Positions 31,562-32,044 of a stretch of 32,044 nucleotides of DNA are shown here, in pieces; positions within the stretch are counted from its first letter, which is position 1, and each line of letters starts with the position of its first letter. Source of the stretch: Gymnopilus junonius (lineage: Eukaryota > Basidiomycota > Agaricomycetes > Agaricales > Galerinaceae). The notes under the pieces were generated by a model. The model did not search any database and had not been told where the DNA came from. It worked only from the letters and a program-made list of their open reading frames with translations. The stretch covers positions 1 through 32,044 of the forward strand of contig JADNYJ010000368.1 in the NCBI GenBank assembly GCA_015501075.1, given 5' to 3'. A program made the translations under genes and the position numbers.

Positions 31562-32044
31562 AATCGGATCCTATGCCACCCGCGAAATGGTATTGTATAT
31601 CTTCGATACCAATTTGCTTGTGCTAAAAGTTTTAGTCTCCACTTATGTATATTAAACAGACCCTTCCGACGCCTTGCTTATGCTTTCTGGATTATATATA
31701 TATTAGCTATGTATAGTACCCTCAATTTGTTGTAAGTACTACCTACTATTATGACCCTTTCGTTTATATAATTTATTCTTGCTCAGATCGTGTACCATGA
31801 TTCATAACGGCCAAGCTGGTTTCGTCATCTAGAACAAGTCCTGCCCACTGTCCTCAGACCTGATTCCGTCGGCGATTCCGAAGATGCTACATCAAATCAT
31901 GCTATCTAATCTGATGAGCTCCAGATTGCGCTGGCGCGTTTAACTTTGACGCCCAACTCATTACCTTTTTTCTCAACGTTTTCAAGTTAAAACCTTAAAC
32001 ATAACGATTTGTCACAGAAAGGTATTAGATGGTATTAGATGAAC
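31562..32044. other. 3' flank at the window edge
   Basis: No gene is seen. The window ends in a direct duplication of GGTATTAGAT (from 32021 onward). AT-rich tracts around 31690-31780 are compatible with a 3' UTR and terminator of the preceding gene. Confidence 0.4.

Noticed and set aside
1..32044. CRISPR array, phage or bacterial operon
   Set aside because: No regularly spaced repeats, and genes are intron-rich eukaryotic genes.

Overview
This window is nuclear DNA from a filamentous basidiomycete, most likely an agaricomycete mushroom. The signs are many short introns (mostly 42-80 nt) with GT..AG ends and CTAAY branch sites, plus three families typical of that class: SRPK-like kinases, MYND-finger proteins with an 'EPHVITVSAA' N-terminus, and DUF6699 proteins. 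No rRNA, tRNA, CRISPR, viral or bacterial operon signal was found.

Layout, left to right. 1-1543: no supported gene. 1544-4507 (-): two tandem SRPK-like kinase copies, both damaged. 4983-5524 (+): GNAT acetyltransferase, convergent with a HAD phosphatase at 5599-6776 (-). 8097-8836 (+): FRM2-type nitroreductase. 11129-14733 (+): two DUF6699-like genes on either side of a non-autonomous pogo/Tigger-like DNA element (12519-13490) that keeps only a psq-type HTH ORF. 15702-18291 (+): MUP1-like methionine permease of about 19 exons. 19813-20436 (+) and 20534-21111 (-): a divergent and a typical DUF6699-like gene. 21749-25992 (-): APC2, the cullin-like subunit of the anaphase-promoting complex, 17 exons. 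26515-27259 (-): small G-domain protein. 27659-29213 (-): MYND-finger protein. 29195-29736 (-): a small spliced gene whose modelled 3' end overlaps the MYND start. 30948-31561 (+): acidic protein of unknown function.

The genes do not form one pathway. APC2 (cell cycle), the permease (nutrient uptake), the phosphatase and the nitroreductase are ordinary housekeeping or stress functions. The accessory layer is the kinase pair, the DUF6699 paralogues and the transposon remnant.

The most important reading note is that at least seven conserved genes carry one-base frame breaks, and every recognisable break can be explained by a homopolymer run one base too long or too short. One of these genes is the normally essential APC2, with four breaks that follow the exon phases exactly. 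This looks like uncorrected homopolymer error in the assembly more than mass pseudogenisation. The kinase pair is different: it also has nonsense codons, lost splice sites and substituted catalytic-loop residues, so it probably is decayed.
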